DNA of 51,098 nucleotides from Kiritimatiellia bacterium (GTDB lineage: Bacteria > Verrucomicrobiota > Kiritimatiellia > JAQICX01): assembly GCA_027858345.1 (NCBI GenBank), contig JAQICX010000247.1, positions 1 to 51,098 of the forward strand. Direction: 5' to 3'. Below the pieces are notes generated by a model that was given only the letters and a program-made list of their open reading frames with translations, was not told where the DNA came from and ran no database searches. Of this stretch, positions 41,377-50,069 are shown piece by piece. The position numbers and the translations under genes are program-made. Each line of letters starts with the position of its first letter. The first letter of the stretch is position 1.

Positions 41377-41894
41377 TGCTGGCTTTGCCAGCAGATTAAG
41401 ATAAAGGTTAAGGTTGAGATTAAGAAGCTGGCGGAAGCCAGCAGATTAAGGTTAAGGTTGAGAGGTACCCCTCCGTCTCGCGTTGCTCGCCACCTCCCCT
41501 AAAAGAGGGAGGAGTTTTCGCATCCAATGGTTGGCGTGCAGGATAATAGAAAAGTGAAAAATTTGAACACGTAGCACTTAGCACGTTCCACGTATTTCGG
41601 CGAAGGGTCAAGGTCTTTTACCTTTCGTGTCCAGTTGTCGTGCAGTCCAGCTGCTTGCTGCGATCAACGAACAACGATCCTCGAGAAACGTGAGCAAAGC
41701 GACTGGCTGAGCCAGCAGGTTAAGATTAAGATGCCGGGTTTGTCCCTCAAACTCGGCGTTCTGGAAGCTAATAACTAAAAACTAATAGCTAATAACTATT
41801 TTAGTTTTTAGTCCAGAGTCGTGAGTCGTGAGTCCTAAGTCCCGCAAGGCGGGACACAATCTAACTCTCTAACTCTCTAACCGTCCAACTAATT
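41377..41894. repeat. Dense intergenic mosaic repeats
   Basis: No gene is present. In order it holds GCTGGC-ttt-GCCAGC, GATTAAG/GGTTAAG runs, GCTGGC-ggaa-GCCAGC and a second run. Then comes GGTACCCCTCCGTCTCGC with a CTCCC-ctaaaagag-GGAG hairpin. Further on are CTGGCTGAGCCAG, repeated CTAATAACTAAAAACTAATA words (41768-41800), TCCCGC-AAG-GCGGGA (41838-41852) and a short CTAACTCT octamer run (41861-41884) just past the end of the SGNH gene. Confidence 0.7.
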
Positions 41895-42542
41895 TTACAA
41901 CGCGTAATCCATCCATGCATCAGCCATGAGTTTGTGTCCTGCTGTCGTTGGGTGAACACCATCTCCTAGCCAATAATCAGCTGGAGCTTTTTCAATGGCT
42001 TCGTCTAATACTGTTTGGAATGGAATAAATTTTGCGTCAAATTCTTTTGCAAGATTTTGAACAACGTTGCTTCGTTGCTGTATTTCTGGAACCCAATTTT
42101 CCTTGACAGCCCAGTTTTCTTTCTCTGAGAGTAGCACGAAAGGTTCGCAGAGCACCAATTTCACATCAGGAAGTTGTTCTACAGTAAAGTCTAATAGCAT
42201 TTTGTAGTATATAGCATATCGTTCCACACTGACGCCATCATTATTGCTCATGCCATGCCATGTGTCGTTTACACCAAGTAGTATGCTTATTAGGTTTGGT
42301 TTGAGATTGATTGCATCACGGTTCCAACGAGCCGTTGCGTCTGTGATTTTGTTCCCGCTAATGCCGCGATTGTAGCATTTAAGGTTTAAATCGGCAAATC
42401 TAGTTAGCAGGTCAAATGATGCCATGCCTGCATATCCTGGACCAAGAGAATCTAGGTTGTTTGGTTCGTTGTTGTCTTTGTTTCTACCGCAATCTGTGAT
42501 TGAATCGCCTTGAAAAAGAATAATATCGTTGTTATTTATCAT
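41895..42542 (-). CDS. SGNH/GDSL-type hydrolase (esterase)
   Basis: All four blocks are present: GDSITDCG (nucleophile Ser in block I), NRGISGNKI (Gly, block II), LLGVNDTWHG (Asn, block III) and DGVHPTTAGH (Asp-x-x-His, block V). The 215 residues are the size of a single-domain lipase/acylhydrolase such as sugar acetylesterases. There is no signal peptide, so it is probably cytosolic. It could deacetylate imported oligosaccharides, but the substrate is not determinable. It is not in an obvious operon. Confidence 0.92.
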   Translation of the reverse strand: MINNNDIILFQGDSITDCGRNKDNNEPNNLDSLGPGYAGMASFDLLTRFADLNLKCYNRGISGNKITDATARWNRDAINLKPNLISILLGVNDTWHGMSNNDGVSVERYAIYYKMLLDFTVEQLPDVKLVLCEPFVLLSEKENWAVKENWVPEIQQRSNVVQNLAKEFDAKFIPFQTVLDEAIEKAPADYWLGDGVHPTTAGHKLMADAWMDYAL

Positions 42543-42640
42543 GTTTTTCTCAATTTTTGCTTGATTTTTTGTCGTTATAAATGTTAACTACCCAGTTGCA
42601 GAAAAGCATTGTTTTTATGCATAGGGCTAACATAGGGGTT

Positions 42641-42691
42641 CTGTTTAATAAAGTATTAACAATATGCGTTTTATGAATTGAACAGCACCCT
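42641..42691 (+). repeat. Partial copy of the 8860/48541 repeat upstream of grpE
   Basis: TTTAATAAAGTATTAACAA, TGCGTTTTATGAATTGAAC and the CAGCACCC end follow the same order as the right third of 8860-8982 and of the reverse of 48541-48662. It may contain the grpE promoter. Confidence 0.6.
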
Positions 42692-42749
42692 GCCATATAG
42701 AAGTAAGAAGAATTCTATAGAAAATATATTTTTAAAGAAAGATTAAATT

Positions 42750-43361
42750 ATGAAAAAGACAAATAAGAAGACAAATAAGAAGAAAGTTCAGGATAATATT
42801 CCTGAAGAAGATGTTGAAATCCTTGAACCAGAGCAGACTGTTGAAAAAGATGATGGTCAGAATGTCGAGGAAGACATTGTGAAAATCGAGGGTGAAAATA
42901 AAAATTTGATCGATCAAATGCTACGCTTAAGAGCTGACTTTGATAACTATAGGAGAAGAATGATTCGCGAAAAAGAAGATATGTTTGTTCAGGCAAATGA
43001 AAATTTGATTGAAGAGCTGCTTCCTGTTTTGGATCATTTAGATTTGGCATTGCAGTCTGCAGGAGGAGCAATTGAAGAGAGTGAAAGTGCGAAGGCTTTT
43101 GTTGAAGGTTTCCAGATGGTTGGAAATCAGCTCTATAGCTCTTTAGGTAAATTTGGTTTGGAAAGCATTGATGCAACAGATGCTGAATTCGATCCAAACT
43201 TGCATGATGCACTTTCATATATTCCTTCTGAGGATATTGCTGAAAACATGGTAATAAATCAGATCGCTAAAGGATACAGGCTTGGAGATAAACTTCTTCG
43301 ACCTGCAAAGGTAGTTGTATCCAGTGGTAAACTAGAAGTTTCAGAAGAAGGTGAGGAGTAA
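42750..43361 (+). CDS. grpE: GrpE, nucleotide exchange factor of DnaK
   Basis: GrpE releases ADP from DnaK. A charged N-terminal region ([20 protein letters not shown]) and a long helix ([33 protein letters not shown]) form the dimer stalk. The C-terminal beta domain has [13 protein letters not shown] and [20 protein letters not shown], the GrpE signature. The length of 203 is normal. It is followed two bases later by dnaJ. No dnaK or hrcA is within the window, and no CIRCE element was found upstream. Confidence 0.96.
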   Translation: MKKTNKKTNKKKVQDNIPEEDVEILEPEQTVEKDDGQNVEEDIVKIEGENKNLIDQMLRLRADFDNYRRRMIREKEDMFVQANENLIEELLPVLDHLDLALQSAGGAIEESESAKAFVEGFQMVGNQLYSSLGKFGLESIDATDAEFDPNLHDALSYIPSEDIAENMVINQIAKGYRLGDKLLRPAKVVVSSGKLEVSEEGEE

Positions 43362-43363
43362 CA

Positions 43364-44554
43364 ATGGCTACAAAAAAAGACTATTATGAACTCCTTGGAG
43401 TTACTAAAGCATCCACAGCTGATGAAATTAAAAAAGCCTACAGAAAGCTTGCCATGAAGTATCATCCAGATAAAAATCAGGGTGATGCTGTTGCTGAAGA
43501 AAAATTTAAAGAAGTTTCAGAAGCTTATGAAGTTCTGAGTGACCCAAACAAAAAAGCTCAGTATGATCGTTATGGGCATGATGGACTAAAATCATCATTT
43601 GGACCTGGTGGATTTGATTTTAATCGTGACTTTACACATGCATCAGACTTGCAGGACATTCTAAGTGGTCTGTTTGGTGGAGGCGGAGGCGGAAGCGGTG
43701 TTTTTGATGATTTCTTTGGAGGCGGCGGATCTCGTCGTTCATCAAATGGAGCACAGCGTGGAAATGATTTGCGTTTTGACCTTGAGATTGATTTGGAAGA
43801 GGCTGTTTTTGGCTCCAAACGTGAGATAACTCTGCCAATTGGCGACCAGTGTGAAACTTGTACGGGTTCAGGTGTGACACCTGGAAGCAAAAAAGAGACT
43901 TGTAAGCATTGCGGTGGCTCTGGTCAGATAACTTCAGGCGGTGGATTTTTCCAGATGCGTCAGACATGTCCTGTTTGTCGTGGAGAAGGCTCTATTATTG
44001 CCAATCCATGTTCCGACTGTCATGGTACAGGTAGAATCAAGAAGAAGAAACACTTGACCCTTTCAATACCAAAAGGTGTTGAGAGTGGCTCTCGTTTAAG
44101 ACTTTCAGGTAAGGGTGAAAGTGGAATTAGGGGTGGTACAGCTGGTGATCTTTATGTTGTACTGCACATAAAGGAACACTCATTGTTCCATAGAGAAGGT
44201 AATGACCTTTTGTGTGACATTTCAGTCTCATTTGCTCTATGTGCTCTTGGCGGAAGCATCGAGATCCCAACAATCGATGGCAAAGCTAATCTTAAAATTC
44301 CTGCGGGTTCAAGAACAGGTAAAACTTTTAGATTAAGAGGCAAGGGCGTTTCAAGACTTGGTGGACATGGTCAAGGTGACTTACATATCAGAATCATTCC
44401 TGAAGTGCCGGCCAAGTTGACATCTAAGCAGAAAAAAATGCTTAAAGAGTTGATGGAGACTGAAACAAACTCAAATTACCCGGAAAAACGTGAATTTGAA
44501 AAAAACAAGGCAGCTTTTTATTCAAAGAAAGCAGCAATCCTTAAGGAGAAATAG
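43364..44554 (+). CDS. dnaJ: DnaJ co-chaperone
   Basis: DnaJ delivers substrates to DnaK and stimulates its ATPase. It has a J domain (residues about 4-69) with YHPDKNQG, then a Gly/Phe-rich stretch ([17 protein letters not shown]). Four zinc-binding repeats follow ([32 protein letters not shown]). The C-terminal substrate-binding region includes [18 protein letters not shown] and [17 protein letters not shown]. It is a complete type I DnaJ of 396 residues. GAGGAG inside the end of grpE is its ribosome-binding site. Confidence 0.96.
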   Translation: MATKKDYYELLGVTKASTADEIKKAYRKLAMKYHPDKNQGDAVAEEKFKEVSEAYEVLSDPNKKAQYDRYGHDGLKSSFGPGGFDFNRDFTHASDLQDILSGLFGGGGGGSGVFDDFFGGGGSRRSSNGAQRGNDLRFDLEIDLEEAVFGSKREITLPIGDQCETCTGSGVTPGSKKETCKHCGGSGQITSGGGFFQMRQTCPVCRGEGSIIANPCSDCHGTGRIKKKKHLTLSIPKGVESGSRLRLSGKGESGIRGGTAGDLYVVLHIKEHSLFHREGNDLLCDISVSFALCALGGSIEIPTIDGKANLKIPAGSRTGKTFRLRGKGVSRLGGHGQGDLHIRIIPEVPAKLTSKQKKMLKELMETETNSNYPEKREFEKNKAAFYSKKAAILKEK

Positions 44555-44740
44555 GCTGACGGAAATAAGTGCTAAGTGCTAGGTGGGAAGTGATAAGTAG
44601 GCTGACTTACGTCAGCAGGTTAAGGCTAAGATTAAGATAAAGATTCTGACAGGTTGTCAGCGGAATTAAGGAAGATGTTATCTTTTATTTTACCTAGGGC
44701 GTTGCCCTAGGCTTTGTTATTTCAGGCTTTCAGCCCTAAT
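44555..44740. repeat. Intergenic hairpins and GGTTAAGG runs
   Basis: It includes GCTGAC-ttac-GTCAGC, a GGTTAAGGCTAAGATTAAG run, CTGACA-ggt-TGTCAG and CCTAGGGC-gtt-GCCCTAGG (44692-44710). No gene is seen. Confidence 0.65.
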
Positions 44741-44927
44741 GACTAACTGTCAACTGTCTAACTGTCTAACCGTCTAACGGACTAACTGTTGTCTAACCGT
44801 CTAGCTATCTAACTGACTAACTGTCTAACTGACTAGCTGACTAACCGTCTAACTGACTAACGGACTAACGGACTAACCGTCTAACTGTCTAACTGTCTAA
44901 CCGTCTAACGGACTAACTGTCTAACTA
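44741..44927 (+). repeat. CTAACTGN octamer array before rsmE (about 23 units)
   Basis: Units such as CTAACTGT, CTAACTGA, CTAACCGT, CTAACGGA and CTAGCTGA run head to tail for almost 190 bases. They end six bases before the ATG of rsmE. Conservation is strongest in CTAAC, while the last three positions vary. No Shine-Dalgarno-like sequence lies between array and start codon. Confidence 0.92.
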
Positions 44928-44932
44928 AAAAA

Positions 44933-45709
44933 ATGCATAGATGCTATATACAACAGAAGAATTGGCAGGGGAAGTATGCGTTCCCATCAAAAGAGGAGCT
45001 TCACCATATCACTCATGTAATGAGATTAAAGGTTGGTGAAGCTGTTGAACTGTTTGATGGCGAGGGTCATGAGGTGCGTGCAATTGTTGTCAATGAAACA
45101 GGCGAACATGATTCCTCAATCTGCCTTAAAATAGTTTCTGATGTGAAGTGTATTGAACAAGACTTAAAACTTATTCTCTTTCAGGCAATTCCTAAAGGTA
45201 AGCGAATTGATACCCTTATTGAAAAATGCACCGAACTTGGCGTTCATGAAGTTGTTCCTATGGTAACCGAAAGGGTTATTGTTAAAATTGCTGATCAAAA
45301 ATCGGAGCAGCATAAAATTGCCCGCTGGCAGACAATTGCATTGAGTGCAGCCAAGCAGTGCGGCAGAGCCGATATTCCTAATATCTCAGAAGTTGTTAAC
45401 ATGTCTGATGTTTTTGAGAAACACTCCAGACCAGATGTTATGCTGGTTGCATCTCTTGAGGATTGTGCAAAAGATCTGCAGGAAGTTGTGCAGAATTTGA
45501 AAGCAAAAAGTGCTGAAACAGGTCAATCGTTTGATTGTATAGGTGTTTTTATTGGTCCAGAGGGTGATTTTACAGAAAAAGAGTATAATTTTCTTGTTGA
45601 AAAAGGGGCAATTCCTGTATCATTTGGACAATTAGTTATGAGAGTGGAAACAGCTGCAATATATGCGACGGCAATTCTTGGCTATGAATTTGTTAATGGA
45701 AAGGAATAA
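44933..45709 (+). CDS. rsmE: 16S rRNA (uracil(1498)-N(3))-methyltransferase
   Basis: RsmE is a SPOUT (knotted) SAM-dependent methyltransferase acting on 16S rRNA U1498. Motifs are the N-terminal PUA-like part (HHITHVMRLKVGEAVELFDG), FQAIPKGKRIDTLIEKCTEL, GVHEVVPMVTERV, LSAAKQCGRADIP and the SPOUT knot IGPEGDFTEKEYNFL with MRVETAAIYATAIL. The length of 258 is standard. The octamer array takes the place of a normal leader. The Gfo/Idh/MocA gene follows after five bases. Confidence 0.95.
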   Translation: MHRCYIQQKNWQGKYAFPSKEELHHITHVMRLKVGEAVELFDGEGHEVRAIVVNETGEHDSSICLKIVSDVKCIEQDLKLILFQAIPKGKRIDTLIEKCTELGVHEVVPMVTERVIVKIADQKSEQHKIARWQTIALSAAKQCGRADIPNISEVVNMSDVFEKHSRPDVMLVASLEDCAKDLQEVVQNLKAKSAETGQSFDCIGVFIGPEGDFTEKEYNFLVEKGAIPVSFGQLVMRVETAAIYATAILGYEFVNGKE

Positions 45710-45714
45710 TACAA

Positions 45715-46773
45715 ATGAGTGAAGTAAGAGTAGGAATGATAGGTGCGGGTGCTATTGCTAATAGCCATTGCAGTGGAGTCAACAAGCATAAAAATGCTAA
45801 AGTAACAGCAATTGCCGACCCAAATGCAGAGAGAGCTAAGGAAGTTCAGGAACTTTTCGATATTGAAACTGTTTACTCAGACTGGAAAGAGATTGTTGCC
45901 GATCCAAACATTGATGCCGTTGCAGTTGCTCTACCAAATTTTCTGCATGCACCAGTGTCAATTGCTGCTTTAGAAGCTGGAAAACATGTTATCTTAGATA
46001 AACCATTTGCTTTGAACTTGGAAGAGGCTGAAGCTGTTGTTGCTGCTGCAAAGAAATCTGGCAAGATTTTTATGGTTGGTATGAACCAGAGGTTTTCCAA
46101 AGAGGGGCAGATAATCAAAGCGCTAGCTGATCGAGGTGAGTTTGGTGAAATTTATAGAGCTGAAACATGCTGGATGCGTAGAACCGGTGCACCAAAATTC
46201 GGCACCTGGTTTGGTCGCAAAGATCTTGCTGGTGGCGGTTGTCTGCTTGACATTGGTGTTCATGAACTTGATTTATGTCTTCACCTGATCAACAACTGGG
46301 AACCGGTTTCTGTAACAGGTCAGATTTTTACAAAATTTGGTAACCGAGGTATTGGCGAGGGCGGTTGGGGAAAATCAATTCCCGGCGAGCATGTTTTTGA
46401 TGTTGATGACAGTGCAACTGCATTGATTAAATTTGCAAATGGTGCCGTTGTTGACCTGAAAGTTTCTTGGATTCAGCATCAGGCAACTGGCGGTGAGAAT
46501 GGTGTTAAAATCTTTGGTACAGAAGGTGGGGCGCAAACACATCCAACACCAAAAGTTTTCAGATTTGCCAAAGAAAATGGTGAATACGAAGTGGTTGAAC
46601 CTCAGGATGTGAAACTTCCTTATGCTGCTGCTTGCCGTCACACAAATTGGATTGACGCAATTCTTGGCGATGCAGAACCTATCTGCAAGATTGAAGAAGC
46701 TTTGGTTGTTCAGAAAATTCTTGATGCAATCTATGAATCTTCTGCTACTGGTGAGCAGGTGAAAATCAAATAA
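45715..46773 (+). CDS. Gfo/Idh/MocA family oxidoreductase
   Basis: It has an N-terminal Rossmann fold (VGMIGAGAIANSHCSGVNKH) with the EKP-type dinucleotide/substrate motif in HVILDKPFALNL (Lys-Pro). The C-terminal domain has GGGCLLDIGVHELDLCLHL (the conserved Asp/His pair). NAD(P)-dependent dehydrogenation of a sugar or inositol-like substrate is expected, but the substrate is unknown. The length of 352 is typical. AAGGA precedes the ATG by seven bases, and rsmE is five bases upstream, so they share a transcript. A good terminator follows. Confidence 0.93.
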   Translation: MSEVRVGMIGAGAIANSHCSGVNKHKNAKVTAIADPNAERAKEVQELFDIETVYSDWKEIVADPNIDAVAVALPNFLHAPVSIAALEAGKHVILDKPFALNLEEAEAVVAAAKKSGKIFMVGMNQRFSKEGQIIKALADRGEFGEIYRAETCWMRRTGAPKFGTWFGRKDLAGGGCLLDIGVHELDLCLHLINNWEPVSVTGQIFTKFGNRGIGEGGWGKSIPGEHVFDVDDSATALIKFANGAVVDLKVSWIQHQATGGENGVKIFGTEGGAQTHPTPKVFRFAKENGEYEVVEPQDVKLPYAAACRHTNWIDAILGDAEPICKIEEALVVQKILDAIYESSATGEQVKIK

Positions 46774-46790
46774 TAATTGATTTTGTATAC

Positions 46791-46821
46791 AAAAAAGAGC
46801 CTTTTGAAGGCTCTTTTTTTT
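46791..46821 (+). terminator. Intrinsic terminator of rsmE-oxidoreductase
   Basis: The stem AAGAGCCTT / AAGGCTCTT with loop TTG is followed by a run of T. The flanking A-run makes it potentially bidirectional. Confidence 0.92.
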
Positions 46822-46877
46822 TGGATTTTTCAAGCGTAAGAAGTAAAATGTTTATGAAGTCTAAAGTAATCTCTATA

Positions 46878-46910
46878 TTAGACGAGCTTGCAATTACATT
46901 GCTCGTCTAA
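46878..46910. repeat. 10-bp perfect inverted repeat
   Basis: TTAGACGAGC and GCTCGTCTAA are separated by 13 bases. There is no T-run, so it is not an ordinary terminator. It may be a decayed element or a protein-binding site. Confidence 0.6.
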
Positions 46911-47020
46911 GTAAACTTGTACAATATATAGGATATGTTGCAATTTTTCCATATGCAGAGAAGTTTTCAAGAGACAATCTGATGCCAAGGTTTAATTTTC
47001 GTTCATTAATATCCTTTTGT

Positions 47021-47106
47021 TTAAAAAATCAAGGTTAAATTACTGTATTTACTTCAAAAAGTCAAGGTTAAATAGTGGTTTTTAGTTCAAAAAGTCAAGG
47101 TTAGAT
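47021..47106 (+). repeat. Three direct repeats of TTCAAAAAGTCAAGGTTAAAT type
   Basis: Copies begin at 47021, 47053 and 47086, spaced 32-33 bases with unrelated spacers of about 11-12 bases. The first reads TTAAAAAATCAAGGTTAAAT and the last ends in TTAGAT. The AATCAAGG core resembles the end of the element that starts at 47120. Spacers are too short for CRISPR. Confidence 0.75.
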
Positions 47107-47119
47107 TGAGGACATATTC

Positions 47120-47483
47120 CCTAGTTTTTCGGTTGGAGATAAATATGTGCACTTGAGTAAACGCCTTGGCGAGACTGGAGCCTGCGACAGCAATGGAGTG
47201 TAGCGTAATGGCCTATAAAATTAGCAAAAAACACATTGTTTTATCACCAAACGGGTGATAAATATGAAAAATAATTTTTAATGACGATGAGGATGTATTA
47301 ACTCCTCCCTGGCTAGCTCGCTAGTCCCGCTCTGCGGGAGGAGGTGTTCGAGGAACGAGAACGGAGGGGTGGGCTCCCATTCCTACAAGACAATATTGAT
47401 TTGCAAGTTTGGGAGCGAGAACGGTCACCTGCGTGACGGCATGAAAAACGTTCTCATAAAGTGTCTTAACTGAAAAATCAAGG
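47120..47483. mobile_element. 364-bp MITE-like element abutting gntR
   Basis: The left end is CCTAGTTTTTCGGTTGGAGA and the right end, read inverted, is CCTTGATTTTTCAGTTAAGA, matching at about 15 of 20 positions. The interior (47293-47435) shares long phrases with 19632-19911 in opposite orientation: GTGGGCTCCCATTCCT, CAAGACAATATTGATTTGC and CCTCCCTGGCTAGCTCGC. There is no gene inside. The last bases AAGG plus the next A form a ribosome-binding site for the ATG at 47490. Confidence 0.65.
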
Positions 47484-47489
47484 ACAATA

Positions 47490-48541
47490 ATGGGAATACA
47501 AGATTCAATAATTTCATATATAAGGTCGGGGATTGTATCCGGCAAATTTAAGCCCGGCTCAAGATTGAAGGGGCGCGAGTACTTCTGTGAGAAGTTTAGT
47601 ACGACACCCATCACAGTGCAGCGAGCATTTAACCGTCTGATAAAAATGGGATTTGTCACCGCTGAAAAATCAGTTGGAACTTTTGTTGCAGAAAAACCCT
47701 CATGTCTTCATCAGGTTGCGTTGCTTTTTTCCGCATCACCAGATAGTTCTAACTGGACAAGTTTTTCACAGGTTGTTGTTGATAATATTCTCAAAATAGA
47801 GAAACAGGCAAATGTTACTATAAAGTGTTTTTTTGGCATGGGTAAGAGCGAGGATAATTCTGAAGTATTTGAAGAATTTCAGAAGCATTTGGATGAACAG
47901 ACCTTGGTTGCTGCAATTTATTTGTCTGAATTCCGAAATTTTAGAAAAAGGGCTTGGAGCAATGTGAATATTCCTTACTATGTTGTTGCACAACCTAATC
48001 AGGCACATGTCACCCAAGAATCGAATTAAAGAAGCCGGATTATTATCAGATGGGGGTTTCTAAGTTCAAAGAACTGGGTCGTAAACGCATTGCAATTGTT
48101 ACTGTTGATCTATTCATTTCAGAACGCGAGCAGCTTGTTAAAGATATTTTTGTTCAAAATGGTCTTGAATATTATGAAGAATATGTTCAGTCTTTCTCTA
48201 TAAATAAAACTTTTTCTGCTGATAAATCTTTATGGATTGACCGTTTTTTAAGGTTGATCTTCTTGTTGCCTGACAACAAAAAGCCGGATGGTATTTTTGT
48301 GACAGATGATAATTTTCTTGATGCAGCCTATAGGACACTTCAAGAACTTGGTTTGAAGATTGGATATGACATTGATGTGATTGGTCATGCTAATTTTCCT
48401 GTAGTTCGAAAAACGTTTCCTAATGTTTATCAGCTTGGATATCATGTTCCAGAAATGGTGAAATCTGCGTGTGAATTGTTGCTTTCAGGCGGTAATGTCG
48501 ACAATATGATGGTTATGCCTGAATTCAGACAAGATAAATAG
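47490..48541 (+). pseudogene. GntR-type regulator with LacI-like sensor domain, frameshifted
   Basis: The first part (47490-48029) has a GntR winged helix: MGIQDSIISYIRSGIVSGKF, KPGSRLKGREYFCEKF, STTPITVQRAFNRL. A sugar-binding-type sensor then starts and runs to PNQAHVTQESN and stop. The adjacent frame continues the same fold as RIELKKPDYYQMGVSKFKEL, GRKRIAIVTVD and PDGIFVTDDNFLDAAYRTLQ to 48541. A single base missing in the CCC at 48015-48017 explains the break: with CCCC the frame reads through, giving about 350 residues. The cause is either a recent mutation or a sequencing error. AAGGA from the adjoining element lies five bases before the ATG. Confidence 0.82.
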
Positions 48542-48662
48542 GGGTTCCTGTCTAATTCATAAAACGCATGTTGTTAATGCTTTATAAAATGTTATCAACG
48601 TTTATCTGCAATCCCGCCTTGCGGGACTAGCAAAGTAGGTAGACGTTTTTGTCTAAAAAGCG
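48541..48662 (-). repeat. ~120-bp repeat, copy 2
   Basis: The reverse complement follows 8860-8982 from CGCTTTTTAGAC through TTTGCTAGTCCCGCAAGG and TAAAGCATTAAC to ATGAATTAGACAGG. It starts exactly at the stop codon of the gntR-like gene. Confidence 0.75.
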
Positions 48663-48691
48663 TGCAGGTGACTTAATATTCAGAGTTTATG

Positions 48692-48719
48692 GAGACCGTC
48701 CCAATTTGTGTGTCTAAAG
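48692..48719 (+). repeat. Isolated insertion-sequence-end-like motif, copy 2
   Basis: GAGACCGTCCCAATTTGTG and the following TGTCTAAAG match 10071-10098 with one difference and the same orientation. The sequence to its right up to 48941 has no intact gene. A minus-strand frame there of about 50 codons (MKRCKDFIRGRRWAFKKNQV and on) is unassigned. Confidence 0.45.
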
Positions 48720-48941
48720 CAACGAAGTTATGCTAGAGCATTTCGCTCATGAAACGCAGTAAATCTTTGTCCTCCGGCTTCCTTTGAATCTTTCAAAAAA
48801 ATACGCAATTGGCGTGCTATTACTTGATTTTTTTTAAAAGCCCAACGTCGTCCTCGAATAAAATCTTTACAGCGTTTCATTTGTTCAATGCTTTAACGCC
48901 TCCGTCTGAAGGTGCGTCCGACAGAAATATTGACAGTGGAG

Positions 48942-50024
48942 TTACATTATGCTGATGATCGTACCTTGAGGGGAAGAGGCATCAATTATGAAACCGTCAT
49001 CCTGTGGTGTACTGTGGAAATACTCTGGGATGATCTCGCCATCGTATCTAACGCGGCCATCGCTAAGCAAAGTGTTCAAACCGGACTCATCTAGATTGTC
49101 AATAAACAAAATTCCCGTTGAATCTTCAGTAAAGTTTAAATAATCGCCTGCCCCCGCGCTGATGCCTTCTGACGCTGTCCCGTCCAACAAGTTGATAGTA
49201 CCCCCCGAGAACTCTATTGTGTCGCCAGCCAATGAAAGGAGATTTGCGTTCAATATACCGCCGGAAATAGAGCTGTCACCGCCGGTCGCTTGGAACTCGC
49301 TGGTTCCGAGAGAGAGGCTGCCGTTTGTCATGGATAATGTGTATCCCGATCCCACCGTCAAATTGCCGGAACCCGTCACGTCAGCACCGCCGATGCTGAA
49401 TGAACCGCTGGTTGAAGAACCATTGCCGAACGTGAGAGAGTTGTACGTCAAGGTGCCGCCGTTTGCCTCTAAATTGTTGTACAGAAATATGTTGGCCATG
49501 ATTACAGTTGCGTTGCCGCTGGAACGAAGGGTTGCGTAGTCGGAGTCGGTTTGCCCGATTTCCACCGCCCCGCCGTCGCTGTCGAAGGTGCCGCCGTTGA
49601 TGTGTAGAAGCGAGTTGTCGGTATGATAATATCCCATGCGCATTTTACCCGCAGTCCCCATGTTGAATTCTGCTCCGGAATTGATGATGATGGTTCCCGG
49701 CAGTGTGCCTGGGTTTTGCCCGAGGTTCATCCAGCTGCCGCCGCCACCCTGGATGAATTTGCCTCCGTTCATGGTGAGGATTCCGCCTTGGGCTACCGAA
49801 AAGTCGACACCTGGGATATAAGTGATGGTTCCGGAATTGATGGTGGCCGTATCACCGCTGCCGAGATTGGGCGGACCGCCGTTCCAGCCTGTGGCAGTCG
49901 TGTTCGTATAGTAATGGTCTCCGCCGCCCCAGGTGTAGTCTGTAGCGTATGCCGAGGATATTATGGTCCCAAGCAGAATGAGCAAAGTTGACTGAGCAAT
50001 TCGCAATACATGTATGTTTGGCAT
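48942..50024 (-). CDS. Secreted beta-helix-like protein, compositionally distinct
   Basis: The start is at 50024, where AAGGAG lies seven bases upstream; an upstream in-frame codon at 50063 lacks this. A signal peptide (QSTLLILLGTIISSAYAT) precedes about 330 residues rich in Gly, Ser, Thr and Asn. They have a recurring short beta-strand pattern (GGILTMNGGKFIQGGG, LLHINGGTFDSDGGAVEIG, NLEANGGTLTYNSLTFGNG, IEFSGGTINLLDG), like autotransporter passenger or adhesin beta-helices. There is no beta-barrel, LPXTG or PEP-CTERM-type tail; the end is SSPQGTIISIM. The coding sequence is clearly more GC-rich than neighbours, suggesting transfer. A TACGAATGTTCGTA palindrome lies 46 bases upstream of the start. 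Confidence 0.8.
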   Translation of the reverse strand: MPNIHVLRIAQSTLLILLGTIISSAYATDYTWGGGDHYYTNTTATGWNGGPPNLGSGDTATINSGTITYIPGVDFSVAQGGILTMNGGKFIQGGGGSWMNLGQNPGTLPGTIIINSGAEFNMGTAGKMRMGYYHTDNSLLHINGGTFDSDGGAVEIGQTDSDYATLRSSGNATVIMANIFLYNNLEANGGTLTYNSLTFGNGSSTSGSFSIGGADVTGSGNLTVGSGYTLSMTNGSLSLGTSEFQATGGDSSISGGILNANLLSLAGDTIEFSGGTINLLDGTASEGISAGAGDYLNFTEDSTGILFIDNLDESGLNTLLSDGRVRYDGEIIPEYFHSTPQDDGFIIDASSPQGTIISIM

Positions 50025-50069
50025 TTGGTATCTCCTTATTTTTTTTAGTTTTTTTTTAAACAATTATTA

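Noticed and set aside
46878..46910. Terminator call for the TTAGACGAGC inverted repeat
   Set aside because: No T-run follows, and a strong terminator already lies at 46791-46821; kept only as an inverted repeat.
47021..47106. Possible mini CRISPR array
   Set aside because: Repeats are about 20 bases with 11-12 base spacers and drift between copies; no cas genes are in the window.
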